Notes under the pieces: generated by a model
The model's input: only the letters and a program-made list of their open reading frames with translations
What the model was told of the DNA's origin: nothing
Database searches by the model: none
Part shown: positions 9,890-21,330 of the stretch, one piece after another
How the letters are laid out: the number at the start of each line of letters is the position of its first letter
Numbering within the stretch: position 1 is the first letter of the stretch
NCBI GenBank assembly: GCA_030847615.1
Contig: JAUMIR010000003.1
Span: forward strand, 283,396,265-283,460,264
Direction: 5' to 3'
Origin: Gambelia wislizenii
Taxonomy: Eukaryota; Chordata; Lepidosauria; Squamata; Crotaphytidae
DNA: 64,000 nucleotides
Made by a program: the position numbers and the translations under genes

Positions 9890-12060
9890 AACCCTGAGAT
9901 GATCTGGTCAATGGGGCGGAAGTGGCAGGATCCCTGGGGGGGTGACCATGTTTGGCTGGAGTTTGTTATACAGAGGAAGGGGGAAGCCAAGCGTAGTTAG
10001 ACATGCCTTCTAGACTTTAAGAAAGTTGATAGGGAGTTAGTGGAGGTGATCCCATGGTCAGGAACACTAAAAGAGAAGGGAGTACATGATAGATGGAAGT
10101 TTCTAAAAAGTACTGAAGGCACAACTTCAAACAATTCCAATGAGGAGGGAAAACGGCAGGAGTCTAAAGAAACCAGTATGGATGTCTAAAGAACTTTCAA
10201 CTGAGCTAAGACATAAAAGGAACATGTACAAGATATGGAAAATGGGAGAAATCACCAAAGAAGAATTCAAACAAATAGCCAGCTCGTATAGGGGGGAAAT
10301 AAAAAAAGCAAAAGCACAGATGGAGCTCAGGGTAGCTAGAGAGGTTAAAAACAATGAGAAGGGCTTTTTTGGATATGTCCACAGCAAAAGAAAGAAGAAG
10401 GAAATGGTAGGACCGGTGCAGGGAAGAAGATGGTGAAATGCTAACAGGGGACAGAGAAAAGGCAGAACTACTCAACACCTTCTTTTCCTCCGTCTTCTCC
10501 CAAAAGGAGAACAGTGCTCAACCTGGAGAACATGGAGCAGATGATGCAGTAGGGGAAATGAAGCATTGAATAGGTAAAGAGGTTGTTCAGGAATACCTGG
10601 CCAGTATAAATGAATTCAAGTCTCCAGGTCCTGATGAACTACATCCAAGGGTACTAAAAGAATTGGCAGAGGTAATCTCAGAACCACTGGCAATAATCTT
10701 TGAGAAATCCTGGAGAACAGGAGAGGTCCCAGAAGACTGGATGAGGGCAAATGTTGTCCCCATCTTTAAAAGGGGGGGGGAGAATACCCAAATAATTATC
10801 ACCAGTCAGCCTGACAACAATACTAGGAAAGATTTTAGAGCAGATCATTAATCATAGAATCATAGAATTGTAGAGTTGGAAGAGACCACGAGGGCCATCC
10901 AGTCCAACCCCCTGCCATGCAGGAAATTACAATCAAAGCATCCCCAACAGATGGCCATCCAGCCTCTGTTTAAAGACCTCCAAGGAAGGAGACCCCACCA
11001 CGCTCCGATGGAAAGTGTGTCGAAGCCCAACAGCCCTTACTGTCAAAAAGTTCCTCCTAATGTTGAGATGGAATCTCTGTTCCTGGAGCGTGCATCCATT
11101 GCTCCGTGTTCCAGTCTCTGGAGCAGCAGAAAACAAGCCTGCTCCATCCTCAATGTGACACCCCTTCAAATACTTAAACAGGGCTATCATATTGCCTCTT
11201 AACCCTTTTTTTTCCAGGCTAAACATACCCAGCTCCCTAAGTCTTTCCTCATAAGTCAACATGGGTTTTTGAAAAACAAGTCATGTCAGACTAATTTTAT
11301 CTCTTTTTTGATAGAGTTACATACTTGGTAGATGAAGGGAATGCTGTGAATGTAGTGTATCTTGATTTCAGTAAGGCCTTTGACAAAGTCCCCCATGATA
11401 TACTTGCAAAAAAGTTAGTAACATGTGTGTTAGACAATGCAACGGTTAGGTGGATTTGTAACTGATTGATGGGTCGAATCCAAAGGGTAGTCACCAATGG
11501 CTCCTCTTCATCCAGGAGAGAAGTGACTAGTGGGGTGCCACAAGGTGTTGTCCTGGACCCAGTGCTATTCAACATCTTTATCAATGACTTGGATGAGGGA
11601 ACAGAGGACATGCTTATCAAGTTTGCAGATGACACCAAATTAGGAGGGGTAGCTAATACCCCAGCAGACAGGATCAGAATTCAAAATGACCTTAATAGAT
11701 TAGAAAGCTGGGCCAAAACTAACAAAATGAATTTCAACAGGGAGAAATATAGGATACTACACTTGGGCAGTAAAAATGAAAAGCACATTTTGCCATCCTC
11801 TGGACATGTTCCAGCTTGTCAATATCCTTCTTGAATTGCAGTGCCCAGAACTGGCCACAGTATTCCAGGTGAGTTCTGACCAAAGCAGAATAGAATAGCA
11901 CCATTACTTCCCTTGATCTAGACACTATGCTCCTATTGATGCAGACTAGAATCACATTGGCATTTTTAGCTGCCACATCACACTGTTGACCCATATTCAA
12001 CTTGTGGTGTATTAAGACTCCTAGATTCCTTTCACATGTGCTGTTGCCAAGCCAGGTGTT
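9890..12060. mobile_element. Scrambled CR1 LINE mosaic
   Basis: Four blocks are seen. Plus strand 9890-10853: end of the endonuclease region to RT start. Minus strand 10855-11250: CR1 C-terminus and 3' end. Plus strand 11251-11787: RT with FSKAFDKVPHD, a GVPQGVVLDPVLFNIFIND motif and the FADDTKL motif. Minus strand 11788-12060: the later RT piece with NLGVLIHHKLNMG and VRTHLEYCGQFWA. Blocks 1 and 3 are collinear in a CR1 apart from about 45 missing bases. Blocks 4 and 2 are collinear on the other strand. All are degraded. Confidence 0.85.
10855..11250 (-). mobile_element. 5'-truncated CR1 3' end within the CR1 mosaic
   Basis: The minus-strand peptide begins TYEERLRELGMFSLEKKGL and passes FKYLKGCHIEDGAG to SLEVFKQRLDG, the C-terminus of CR1 ORF2. 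It is followed by the gaatcatagaatcatagaat-type 3' end at the low coordinate. It splits the plus-strand CR1 at the point where about 45 bp are missing. Confidence 0.88.
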
Positions 12061-12508
12061 GTTAAAGGTTATTTCATAAAAAAAAAATACAAAAACAAAC
12101 CATGAACTATAGCAACCGATATATATCTTTCCCATCTAGAGAGGTGCCCAGAAAGAATGCTAGGTGTTGAAATGGGATGTCATCCATAACAGTACTATGA
12201 TTTTTTTTTAATTTACAAGATGCACACCAGCAGACTTAACCTTTAATACAGATATACAGTCTTCCCTCCACATTCACAGGGGTTAGTGGCGCAAGACCCC
12301 TGTGAATGTGAAAAAAACACAAATAAAAATACACCTCCCTCTGCCCGCCCCAACCCCCCCCCCGCCCTTCCAAAGTGGCAATGAGGCTTTTCAACCCCAT
12401 TTGCCGCTTTGAGAAGTGCAGAGACTGGCTGGGAAGCCTCCCGCTCACCCAGCCAGCCACTCCTTCTCCCTTCCTGAAGCGCGATAGGGCTGGCTGGGCG
12501 AGGGGGAG

Positions 12509-13030
12509 GCTTGCCAGTCATCCCTGCGCTTCCCAAAGCCGTGATGGGAAGGGCGAAGGGGTGACTGGCTGGATGGGGGAGGCTTGCCAGCCACCCCTGA
12601 GCTTCCCAAAGCTGCGATGGGGCTGAAGAGCCCATTGTGGCTTCAGGAAGGGCGGAGGGGTGGGTGGCTGGATGGGGGAGGCTTGCCATCCACACATACA
12701 CACGCACGCGCGCTCCCAACGCCGCGATGGGGCCGGAGAGCCCCATCGCAGCTTCAGGAAGGGCAGAGGATTGGCTAGCTGGACGGGCGGAGGCTTACCA
12801 GCCACCCCGAACTTCCCATCACAGCTTTCAGAAGGGTGGAAGGGTGGCTGGCTCGACGGGGGGAGGCTTGCCAGCCCCCCCCCCGTGCTTCCCAAAGCTG
12901 CGATGGGGCCAGAGAGCCCCATCGTGGCTTCGGGAAGGGCAAAGGGCCGGCTGGCTGGGGGAAGGCTTGCCAGCCACCACCACCACCACCCCTGCTTCCC
13001 AAAGCGGCAACAGGCCTTGAAAAACGCCTT
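12509..13030. repeat. GC-rich minisatellite inside MITE-a (73/99/112-bp units)
   Basis: Units begin gcttgcc or gcttacc at 12509, 12582, 12681, 12793, 12866 and 12965, giving lengths 73, 99, 112, 73 and 99 bp. The longer units contain an extra palindromic piece of about 26 bp (gatgggg...ccccatcg) that the 73-bp units lack. Confidence 0.85.
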
Positions 13031-13067
13031 CGGTTGTTGTTCGTGGTTGAAAAGCACCTTTGCCCCT

Positions 13068-13136
13068 AACTCCCCGCTCTCCCGGGGCTTGGCCCTCCAC
13101 CCCAAATGGAGCCAAGCCCCAGGAGAGCAGGGAGTT
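13068..13136. repeat. Strong hairpin inside MITE-a
   Basis: The left arm aactccccgctctcccgggg and the right arm ccaggagagcagggagtt pair over about 25 bp, with a loop of roughly 17 bp. It sits between the tandem array and the right TIR. Confidence 0.8.
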
Positions 13137-13372
13137 GGGTGCGTGGTTTACTTGGGGAGCACTCTATTTAAATTGGCACCCCTCCCTTGTGTACGAGGGA
13201 GAGAAGCTGATTTAAATGGGGTTCTTGCTGAGCAAATTGCGAATAATCGGAACCGCGAAAGTGAAAGCCGCGAATGTGGAGGGGCAACTGTAATTGTACA
13301 ATGATAACTGAGAGGTAAGAACAAGAAATATTTTACAAGTGTTAGTTTCATATCACTCAGAATATAACTCAC

Positions 13373-13418
13373 CTGGTTTCTTCCCTAAGCTTCCTGTTTT
13401 TCCAGCAGTTCCAGGAAC
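13373..13418 (-). CDS. ITSN1: ITSN1 window exon 14: 46-bp linker microexon
   Basis: This 46-bp exon encodes VPGTAGKTGSLGKKP plus one base. It is too short to stand out as an open frame but is fixed by its neighbours' phases and by good splice sites (acceptor ATTTAAAG, donor CCAG|GTGAGTTATA). It is the linker between SH3C and SH3D. A 1-kb GC-rich MITE ends 82 bp downstream of its donor. Confidence 0.95.
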
Positions 13419-14996
13419 CTTTAAATAATAATGCAAATATAACATGTCATTTCTGTCAAGCAATATTTGTAAAACATGGCCAGATTATAGAGAACTCTGC
13501 AACTAATTATACTAACAGTTTCAGACAACAGTTTCCACATGCCACATGGCAAGCTTATTTGAAAACTTAAAAAGAGATTTCAAAAGGAACTTGTGATATA
13601 GTAAGATGTTCTGCAGTTCAAAGGCAAACATCTCACAAGCTTGTGGCCTAACTTTAGCTCCTTATTTCTGGTCATGGTGTTTTCCTGTGTAACATTTTAA
13701 TAGTTTGTACTTGAGAGGCCTTTAAAACCAAATTACAGCTTCATGGTTATAGTTAGAACTCTGCTAAAAAAACGTGAAGTTATGCATCCAGGCAATCAAA
13801 ATCTTCTAGCAAATGCACTTCTATCCATCGTGCAAACTTAAGGCAAACCTGTGCAATTTTATTCTGTGTCTTTCATAATTTATTCTGGTTTCTATTCTGA
13901 CCCTCAGCAATAGGAACCACCAACACATAAGGCACATCTGTGGGAACCAATGTGTTACTTACATGCAGAAGTGACAGATGTATATACAAAGCATTTTTAC
14001 AGACAAAGGATTGCTACACATCCCAATCTATATGTGTGACACATGCTAATCCTCTCACAGATGTTCCTTGCACGTAGGAACTTTGTAAACGTGGCAAGTC
14101 ACATTTAACATACATGCATTTAAGGATTCTGAAAGTCAAACATACAAGAGCAATCTAACAGTATCAATGAAAGTTAAAGTCTTTCATTCTCTTAACTGTG
14201 ACCTCTAAAATTAGACTACATGTTTTATTTGTACTCTGACTAAAGGTTGTATTTAAAGTTATTGTAGAACAGCTGATTCTGTTTAAAGTAAGATATTCTA
14301 CATGAGTATTTTGTGTTTGCCACAGCAATGACTTAAACTGATTCACTGTGATTAACACTGAAGCATGACATTTTGGGAAAGAATATATTCCTGGTCCCTG
14401 AACAGAACTGGGAATGACATCACTGATGCTTTGTAAAATCACTGGTACTTTTTGACTTGAGAGGCTTAAGACACTGTGTTTCATGCTGCATGTTATGTAT
14501 ATGTATCTTCTTGAATTATTCTAACAAATGCAACAATTCTAATTAGGCTGTAGACAACCCACAGAATCAAACACAGCTTTTGAAATTATCCAGTTCAGCA
14601 TTTTTGTTCCTCCCTAGCCACTCAGTTAAGGCCACCAATTTGAAATCATCTATCATAATACAAGAGAGAAAAGGACATTGTATACAATGGCATCCTGCGT
14701 TGCAGACAGAAATTTGCAGCCTAGAGTTACAGAATCATAACTGTTCCATATTCAGACACACTATGTATGTATTCACAATTGTGGCACTATGCCACAATTG
14801 TAAATACTCACTAGAACCCACCTTAAACTTGAGGGAGCCACTCTAACAGATGGAGGTTTGCAATACAGACAAGAAACCACAGTGCAACAAACTTTCTCCT
14901 CCTTAAGTCATTTGCAACTACGTTTCTGTAGTTACAAATGCAAAGTAGGATCTTGGTTATGGTGTTTTTAAGAACATGCATGTCTACACACTTTAC
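13419..14996. other. Intron between SH3C and linker exons, no repeat recognised
   Basis: About 1.6 kb, AT-rich, with no transposon signature I recognise. Short open frames only. Confidence 0.5.
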
Positions 14997-15163
14997 CTCA
15001 GAATCTTTGAGTCTAACATAGTTAGATGGAAATACTCCTGATTTATCTCCCAACACTCCTGTCCACCAGTCTCCATCCTTCTTGGTCACAAGAATTAAAT
15101 CACCTTGCTGAAATGTTAAGTCCCCTTGTTCTGAGCTCTCATATGTGTACATGGCAATATATT
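14997..15163 (-). CDS. ITSN1: ITSN1 window exon 13: SH3C
   Basis: This 167-bp exon encodes a full SH3 domain: [20 protein letters not shown], then [13 protein letters not shown] and [13 protein letters not shown]. The WW pair and the PSNY motif are intact. In intersectin this domain binds partners such as dynamin. The acceptor is CACCTTCTAG and the donor is GAG|GTAAAG. It ends in phase 0 and joins directly to the 46-bp linker exon. Confidence 0.97.
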
Positions 15164-16900
15164 CTAGAAGGTGGTAATCAGAAAATGCATATTAACCATT
15201 AGCAAAAATAGACAGTTTATTTCATGAAAAGGAGGTAATGTAATACAATATAGTTTTTTTCTCTCATTTTTTATAACAGCATTCTCACAAACCAACTTCA
15301 AAACAATCCTAAAATTAAATAAGTCCCTCCTCAGGGGAGTGCATTCTCTGAAGTTCCTGGTACAAGATTTAATTTACTGCAATGTTCTCTTGTCAGAAAA
15401 GATTGCCAGGGTGGGTGGATTGATCTTTCCAAGGACTTATGAAAAGAATAAAAGTTTGTACTTTTTATTGTTCGATAAAGAAATTTTACTACAACACATT
15501 TAATGTCTTGGTTTTTATTGCAAGCTTTCATTCAAGGTGGGGAAAGTGTGGCACTGCCAAGGCCCCCACCCCTGTAAACTTTGGGGCACCATTTCTTTGC
15601 CACAGAATAGCTTAGTAGTAATTATAAAATGATAGTGGATGCCTAAAAAGGTAAAAATGGAGTCAAGTAACAAGGAACATGACAATGTGATCAACAGCCT
15701 CCAGCAATTGGCTACTTTGGGGAAACTTTTTTTGGTCCTCCCCAAAAGCAGAGGAATGGATGACAATAGGAGGATGGAGCACTCAAGATCCCTCTGAAGA
15801 GCCAAAGCACCACCCAAACCCCTCCTGCTGCCCACCTTTGCTTTAAGTTGTATATTACCCCAGACTCTGACTAGCAATCATGGGAGCCCATTTTAATTAC
15901 TACCAGGAAATTTCAGTTGGTGATACTGAAAGCTAGAGATATTTTGGTGTTATTATTCATTATTTATGCAGAATAGAAATCAAAGATGATCTCTGTTTTT
16001 AAAAACAAATGGTGGATTTTTTTCCAGTCATCATTTGCATCAGTTAAAAGCTCAGCACAAAAAATGAAAGGTACGGTTTCATTTATTCAATTGTGCATTC
16101 TTTCCCTTCCTATGATGTACATGCACAATTTAACACAGCTAAATGCTTTAAAATTTTAGTCAGTTGAAAGGCAAATGATTAAATCCAGAAACCATTATTG
16201 TATTAGTGTTTAAACAAGTAACTATTTCAGTATCTTTTTTTAAAAAACCACTCAGGAAATTTCTTGTGGGAATATGAAGCTCACCAGCTTGCTTTTTCAT
16301 TCATTTCCATGGAGTGGGCAGTTATATGGGTACAAAGGGATGTACACTAATTGTACTGTCTTTTCTATTAAAAAGGAAAAGCAAAAGTGAATTTTCAGAA
16401 GCATAATGTTCTCATTATAACACACGAGGGCCAAAATCAGGGATGGGGCAAACTGCCACCCCTGGGCTACATGAGACTGCCCCCAGGTCCTACACTGCTA
16501 GGCTCTGGCCCCATCCAACCTCCCACCCTGAAAATAATTACCCCCAAGTGACTAAAATATGCTTTGGTAGTACAATTTAGCCATTTTACACTGTTCTCCA
16601 CTACTACCTCTTTTAGGTCTGTGGAGGATTTTTCAAAAGCCGAAGTGACTGACTGGGTACTTTCAGTTTTGAAAAAAGCCCTCCTCCCATAGGTTGAGGC
16701 ATACCCCCATGGGTGTAACCGCGTATTTTTGAGACTTTTTTGTGGAGGGGGATTGGTACAGGGAGGGGCGGAGAGGCAGGTGAGGCCCTCTGAGGTCCTC
16801 GGGCAGAAACTGCCCATGGACCTCTGGAAGTTATTCATTTCTGGCCTCTATAAGTGCTCATTTCACTCCTCAGTTCCAATGAATATTTAGAGAACTGTAT
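15164..16900. other. Intronic DNA with no recognised feature
   Basis: Upstream of the SH3C exon. A C/G-richer patch at about 16455-16860 may be an old repeat, but I cannot place it. Confidence 0.45.
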
Positions 16901-16907
16901 ATTGTAA

Positions 16908-17092
16908 TTGTAGTAGTTTGAGTGTTGGACTATGACTCTGGAGACCAGGGTTTGAATCCCCACTCAGCCATGAAAAACCACTGGGTTAACTTGGGGAAGT
17001 AACATACTCTCAGCCTTTGTAAACCCCACAATAAGGTCACCTAAGGGTCGCCATAAGTTGGAAATGACTTGAAGGCACACAACAATTTTCAA
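16908..17092 (+). mobile_element. tRNA-derived SINE, plus orientation
   Basis: The tRNA-like head has an A-box-like tagtagtttgagtgttggac and a B-box-like gggtttgaatcccc. A body with ccactgggttaac and ggtcgccataagttggaaat follows, with the end ggcacacaaca. Same family as the minus-strand copies at 4346 and 6157. Confidence 0.85.
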
Positions 17093-17194
17093 AACAAAAA
17101 TAGCAAGAGATAGTATCCTTTTAACTGAAATTAAATTTAGTAGTTTAGGCACAAACATAAAATGCAGTGCCCCACCTACAAACAGCCTCTATAG

Positions 17195-17291
17195 AAGTGG
17201 TTCTCAACCTGTGGGTCCCAGATGTTATTGGACTACAGTTCCGAGGAGCCCTCTGAGGTATATCTGGGGACCCACAGGCTGAGAACCATGG
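17195..17291. mobile_element. Short hAT-type MITE with 8-bp target duplication
   Basis: A 97-bp element with near-palindromic ends gtggttctcaacctgtgggt and acccacaggctgagaacca. The flanks carry a perfect 8-bp repeat ctctatag (17187-17194 and 17292-17299), diagnostic of hAT insertion. Confidence 0.9.
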
Positions 17292-17585
17292 CTCTATAGG
17301 TTTCATAATACAGTAAAAGCCATATGATGCCTACTCTGCTTGACTAAACAGTCAGAACAAACCATAGTTCATCAAGCTTAGATTTAATACAAAATTGCAT
17401 CTAGTTTATATGCAAAAACTCTTGATCTCCTCCTTCTTTATGGGCAACAGAAGGAAAGGGAAGGGGGCGTGTTGAAACTCGAGACTCAAGTTAACTTGTT
17501 CTCATAATCACAAACTAAGGTTTATTATACTATGTCTGAACCTACACCATTCAGGTGTCAAACTGAAACAGCTGTTTTGCATATA

Positions 17586-18034
17586 CAGTAGCACCCCTGC
17601 ATCGACAGGGGATTGGTTCCGGGCCCTCCCCTGGATGGTGAATTCTGCAGATAATAGCGAACAGCATCCCAGGAACCATCCCGGGGAAATGGGGGGGTCG
17701 AGATCACTCTTCGCCCCCGCATCGCCATTTCCGCCCCAGGAGAGTACATGGGGAGCAATCCTGGGGGCAAAGGGAGAAGGAGGGAGATCTTTCCTCCCCT
17801 CCCTTCAGCCCCGCGTCACCATTTCGGCCCCAGGAGCGATCCCGGGGAGCGATCCTGGGGGCAAAGGGAGGAAGGAAGGAGGGAGATGTCTCCTTCTCTC
17901 CCTTTGCCCCCATGTCACCATTTTGGCTCGTGTCGCCATTTCTCTCCTCCTCCCCGTCCACCACCCCCCGCTGTCGCCATCCATGGATACTGAATCCGCA
18001 GGTGGCGAATCAGTGGATGCGGGGGGTGCTACTT
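17586..18034. mobile_element. MITE-b: TA-flanked Tigger-like MITE with tandem GC body
   Basis: The ends are cagtagcacccctgcatcg and, inverted, gtggatgcggggggtgctac. TA flanks it on both sides (17584-17585 and 18035-18036). The body has roughly two units of about 90-100 bp with ccccaggag...gggggcaaagggag. It ends 69 bp from ITSN1 exon 12. Confidence 0.78.
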
Positions 18035-18103
18035 TAACAGTTTGACAGCATTTGATAAATGTTAAATTTTCTATTTTGCAGGTTCTCCAATTAACATTCT
18101 TAC

Positions 18104-18183
18104 CTTCTCCTGAAACTGAAGGTTTTGCAACTGGTGATGCTCTCTTTAGATTAGCAGGACTCTCAGAAGATCCAGAATCCATG
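18104..18183 (-). CDS. ITSN1: ITSN1 window exon 12: linker between SH3B and SH3C
   Basis: This 80-bp exon completes a serine codon and encodes MDSGSSESPANLKRASPV and AKPSVSGE, a serine-rich linker. The acceptor is TTTCTTGAAG and the donor is GAAG|GTAAGAATG. The ATG in it is internal, not a start codon. A TA-flanked MITE ends about 70 bp downstream of the donor, and a CR1 3' fragment begins about 60 bp upstream of the acceptor, so this small exon is closely hemmed in by transposons. Confidence 0.96.
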
Positions 18184-18242
18184 CTTCAAGAAACAAGTGA
18201 AAAAGTATTTGCAAAATTACCTATTTTATAACCATGTCTGTT

Positions 18243-18690
18243 TAGAATCATAGAACTGGAAGAGACCACAAGGGCCATCTAGTCCAAACCCCTGCCCTGT
18301 AGGAATACACAATCAAAGCATTCCCAACAGATGGCCATCCATCCAGCCTCTGTTTAAAAACCTCCAAGGAAGGAGACTCCAGCACACTACGAGGCAATGT
18401 ATTCAACTTCCAAACAGCTCTTACTGTTAGGAAATTCTTCCTAATGTTTAGGTGGAATCTCTTTTCCTGTAGTTTGGACCCATTGCTCCGTGTCCTAGTC
18501 TCCAGAGCAGCAGAAAAGAAGCTTGCCCCATCCTCAGTATGACATCCCTTCAAATATTTAAACATGGCTATCATTTCACCTCTTAAGCTGCTCTTCTCCA
18601 GGCTAAACATACTCAGCTCCCTAAGCCACTCCTCATAGGGCATGGTTTCCCAACCTCCCATAATTTTGGTCACCCTCCTCTAGACTCGTT
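18243..18690 (-). mobile_element. 5'-truncated CR1 3' end
   Basis: The minus-strand frame reads MPYEEWLRELSMFSLEKSSL to SLEVFKQRLDG, followed by the CR1 3' terminus ttctatgattct type at the low end. It lies about 60 bp above ITSN1 exon 12 and starts at nearly the same point of ORF2 as the copy at 10855. Confidence 0.9.
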
Positions 18691-18921
18691 CCAGAGTACA
18701 GAATACAATCCTGTAAGTAACAATATTAGTGGTTATAAATTTTATTTTGGCTTTGATCAGCAGCCTCTATGCTACTTCCAGACTGTACTATGTGGTAACA
18801 GCTCCACACAGAAACACACATTACATGGGAACTATCCGGATAAATTTTTTGGCCATGATTATTTTCAAATATTACAAAAAAGGTCTTGCAGTATCTAGCA
18901 AAAATAAGAACAGTACTGTAC

Positions 18922-19127
18922 CTTGTTGATTTCCTTATAGGGCCCGAAATAAGCTTCACGTATGATTTAGGAAACCAACCCTTTTGTCCTTGAACCTCTC
19001 CAAACCACCACATGTCTTGCTGTTCTAAGACAGTGATAATATCATTCTTGTTAAAATTAAGATGGTTGTCCTTCTTGGCTCGCCAAGGATATAAGGCCTG
19101 TGCTTGAAGTCCCTCCACTTTTTCACC
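18922..19127 (-). CDS. ITSN1: ITSN1 window exon 11: SH3B
   Basis: This 206-bp exon encodes a complete SH3 domain: [19 protein letters not shown], then DMWWFGEV and [13 protein letters not shown]. The double tryptophan and the PKSY variant of the closing motif are those of intersectin SH3B. A short tail GPIRKST leads out, with AG of a serine codon at the end. The acceptor is CCTATTAG and the donor is ACAAG|GTACAG. Its core has no substitutions that would be expected to disable ligand binding. Confidence 0.97.
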
Positions 19128-19448
19128 CTAATAGGATATATAGAAGATAATGGACACATTAATTTGGCACACAATAACAGTATCCAGTAAATGACTTCAA
19201 ACTATACAGCAAGCCCACATAAAAACTATTTACTGTGCATTTTTCAATCCTAATTATTGGGTAAATAAGACTTCCTAAATCGTTAATTTCCCCTCTCCTG
19301 CCCATGCAGTCTATGTGGCTCTTTTCTTATCTTTATTTACTTAATTCTTTATTTGACAGTATTACAAAATAAGAAACTGACATTTGTAGCAACAAACAAA
19401 AAGCCTACAACCATGCCATAGTATTTCTGCTTAAAAACAGCAGCTCAC

Positions 19449-19608
19449 CTGACCCAAGACAGGAGAAGGAGATGACCCAGTAACAGTAGCTGGAGTGAAG
19501 GCAGATCTTTGCCTCAGCTGTCCTGTATTAGGAACAGTAAGTGAAGGTTGAGCTGCCCAAGCATCCCAGTTATCAGTCTCTTGTTTATCACTAGTACTTG
19601 TTGGCCAC
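19449..19608 (-). CDS. ITSN1: ITSN1 window exon 10: linker between SH3A and SH3B
   Basis: This 160-bp exon is entirely linker. It starts [20 protein letters not shown] and ends with [14 protein letters not shown]. The tryptophan-rich start and the Ser/Thr/Pro-rich remainder suggest a flexible, possibly phosphorylated spacer. The first G completes ACG (Thr) with the previous exon. The acceptor is TTTTTCCAG and the donor is CAG|GTGAGC. It lies only 321 bp from the SH3B exon. Confidence 0.97.
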
Positions 19609-20862
19609 CTGGAAAAAGAAGGCAGATATAACAATGTAACAATGACAAATTCTCTCCCCTTTTTACTTCCTGATTAAGACACTGGATCATGCCTCAGATA
19701 CTACTGGAACATAGTTATGCCCACCTCTTCACCCACAACTATTGCAAGACCCCAAACGAAAAAGCAGAAGCAGATATGGATGTTCACCTATGAAATGCTG
19801 CACATTTCTGAGGAAACACATTTCTGTTTTGTCTTCAGTCAAGTTAGAATCTCTGAAAGAATGCTGTGCAACTTCACGTTTGGTGATTTTGCAGGTTGGG
19901 ATGCAGTGCTGGCGGTCTCCTGGTCATGGCGGCTTGCTGACACCTTCTTCCTAGAAGCCTGTGTGGCTTGGTATAGTCTCTCCAGGGAAGTGGAAACTGC
20001 AAACCAATGAGTTTAAACTTTGGTTTGAATTCATTGGCTGGTGTGCCTGGCCAGAGTTACCCAGGTGTAGGCTTCACTCTGGCGGTGTGGGGGGGGTGCT
20101 TTATATCCTCTGTTCCTTCACATGCCTGGGCAGTTGTGCCTGGAGTTTCATTGGAACAGCGCTGGCAAGCATTGTGGACAGATGAACAAGGTGTCTGGAC
20201 TCCGGCAGTGGTAATGGCAGCAGCTTCTTCATGGGTGTGAGCAAGATTTTCAGGAGTGGAATAGGCCTCATATGGCAGCACCAGCAGCACATAGCCACAG
20301 CATGGTGGACACAACAGCCCTTATAAGGGCTCTCACAAGAAGCTATCACCCGTTGAAAGGTCTAGGCAGAGCAGCTAAGAAACATCTATCTTTCACCACC
20401 ACCACCGATCCACTGTTAAAACTGGAGAAAAATAGCCTCCTCCACCCTTTAGCATTGCTTTCATCTTAACAATTGGTAAGGAATTGTAATGGGGTTAATG
20501 GGGGGGGGGATTTCTCATCTGGCACCTGGTTTCAGGTTCTGAGTATACTGAAAAAGAAATAGAAAATGCAAAAAAATATATGTGGTCAGGTAAGGGGAAA
20601 AAAGGAAGGTATCACCAGTGCATACAGTAAGGCACTAGCTGGACCAGCTTGGCAGGGGTGGGGGATTCAGCAATCCACTTGGGCATAGGGTGCATGCATT
20701 GCATGAGAACAGGTTAACAAAGGAATTTATTACATTGCATCTGGAAAACTGCTAAATCACTTTGTGCACATACTATTAACAGCAAGGATCAGCAGCATAA
20801 ATGGGTGGGTAGTGGGTGCTTGCTTTGTGTCTTTCTCTTATGCTTGGGTCAGGTCAGAGCAA

Positions 20863-21330
20863 TGCCATCCAAGAAGGTTCAAAACGTATGGCAGCAGCCA
20901 TTGCAAAGAACACAGCAACAGGCTGGTTGGGCACAGAAATCTTGGGCAGATTGGGCATCGGTTAGGGAGCAGAAGAAGAGCACTACCAATACACTCAGCC
21001 AGCAAGCTCCTGAGCAGGATCCAGCAGTATGGCGGGGCTTGAAGGCTTATCCCAGATGCTGGAAAAGCTGGTGAAAACCTAGTAAGCATCAGCAGTTGGT
21101 TTGCCAGGTTCAAGTTCTCACGACAGCGATAAACGGACTCAACATCAACAGTCAGTGCAGAAGGCACAGGGGTGGTGCAAGACACATTCGCCATCAAGCA
21201 GCAGAAGCATTATAGACTTGGAGAAAGAGCCAGCACAGAGGGAGAGGGCATGTAAGCAGAAGAAAGGGGGAAGGACCAAGAGTCATAGGAAGTCTAGCCC
21301 TAGGGAAGACTCAGACAGTGTTGGATCAAC
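20863..21330 (+). pseudogene. gag-like remnant of the plus-strand YR element
   Basis: The frame from 20863 reads MPSKKVQNVWQQPLQRTQQQ, then Ala/Trp/Gln-rich sequence, with a stop near 21072 and further pieces in other frames. Position before the RNase H and recombinase remnants suggests gag. There is no clear zinc motif. Confidence 0.5.

Larger units (their letters stand above)
12257..13290. mobile_element. MITE-a: TA-flanked Tigger/pogo-like MITE with GC-rich tandem body
   Basis: The terminal inverted repeats read cagtcttccctccacattc at the left and gaatgtggaggggcaactg at the right. Both ends are flanked by TA (12255-12256, 13291-13292), as for Tc1/mariner/pogo insertions. The body is GC rich and largely tandem repeats, with no transposase. 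It ends 82 bp from ITSN1 exon 14. Long open frames in it on both strands are a by-product of base composition. Confidence 0.82.

Noticed and set aside
12509..13030. CRISPR-like array
   Set aside because: The repeats are contiguous with no unique spacers, and the context is a vertebrate intron.
12518..13304. Long open frames of 195 and 214 residues on both strands
   Set aside because: They lie within the GC-rich tandem body of MITE-a, are repetitive in sequence, overlap each other on opposite strands and match no protein I know.
16908..17092. tRNA gene
   Set aside because: The A- and B-box-like motifs are in a SINE head; no cloverleaf with paired acceptor stem can be made.
17635..18045. Open frame of 136 residues and overlapping frames
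   Set aside because: Low-complexity translation of MITE-b; no start context or homology.
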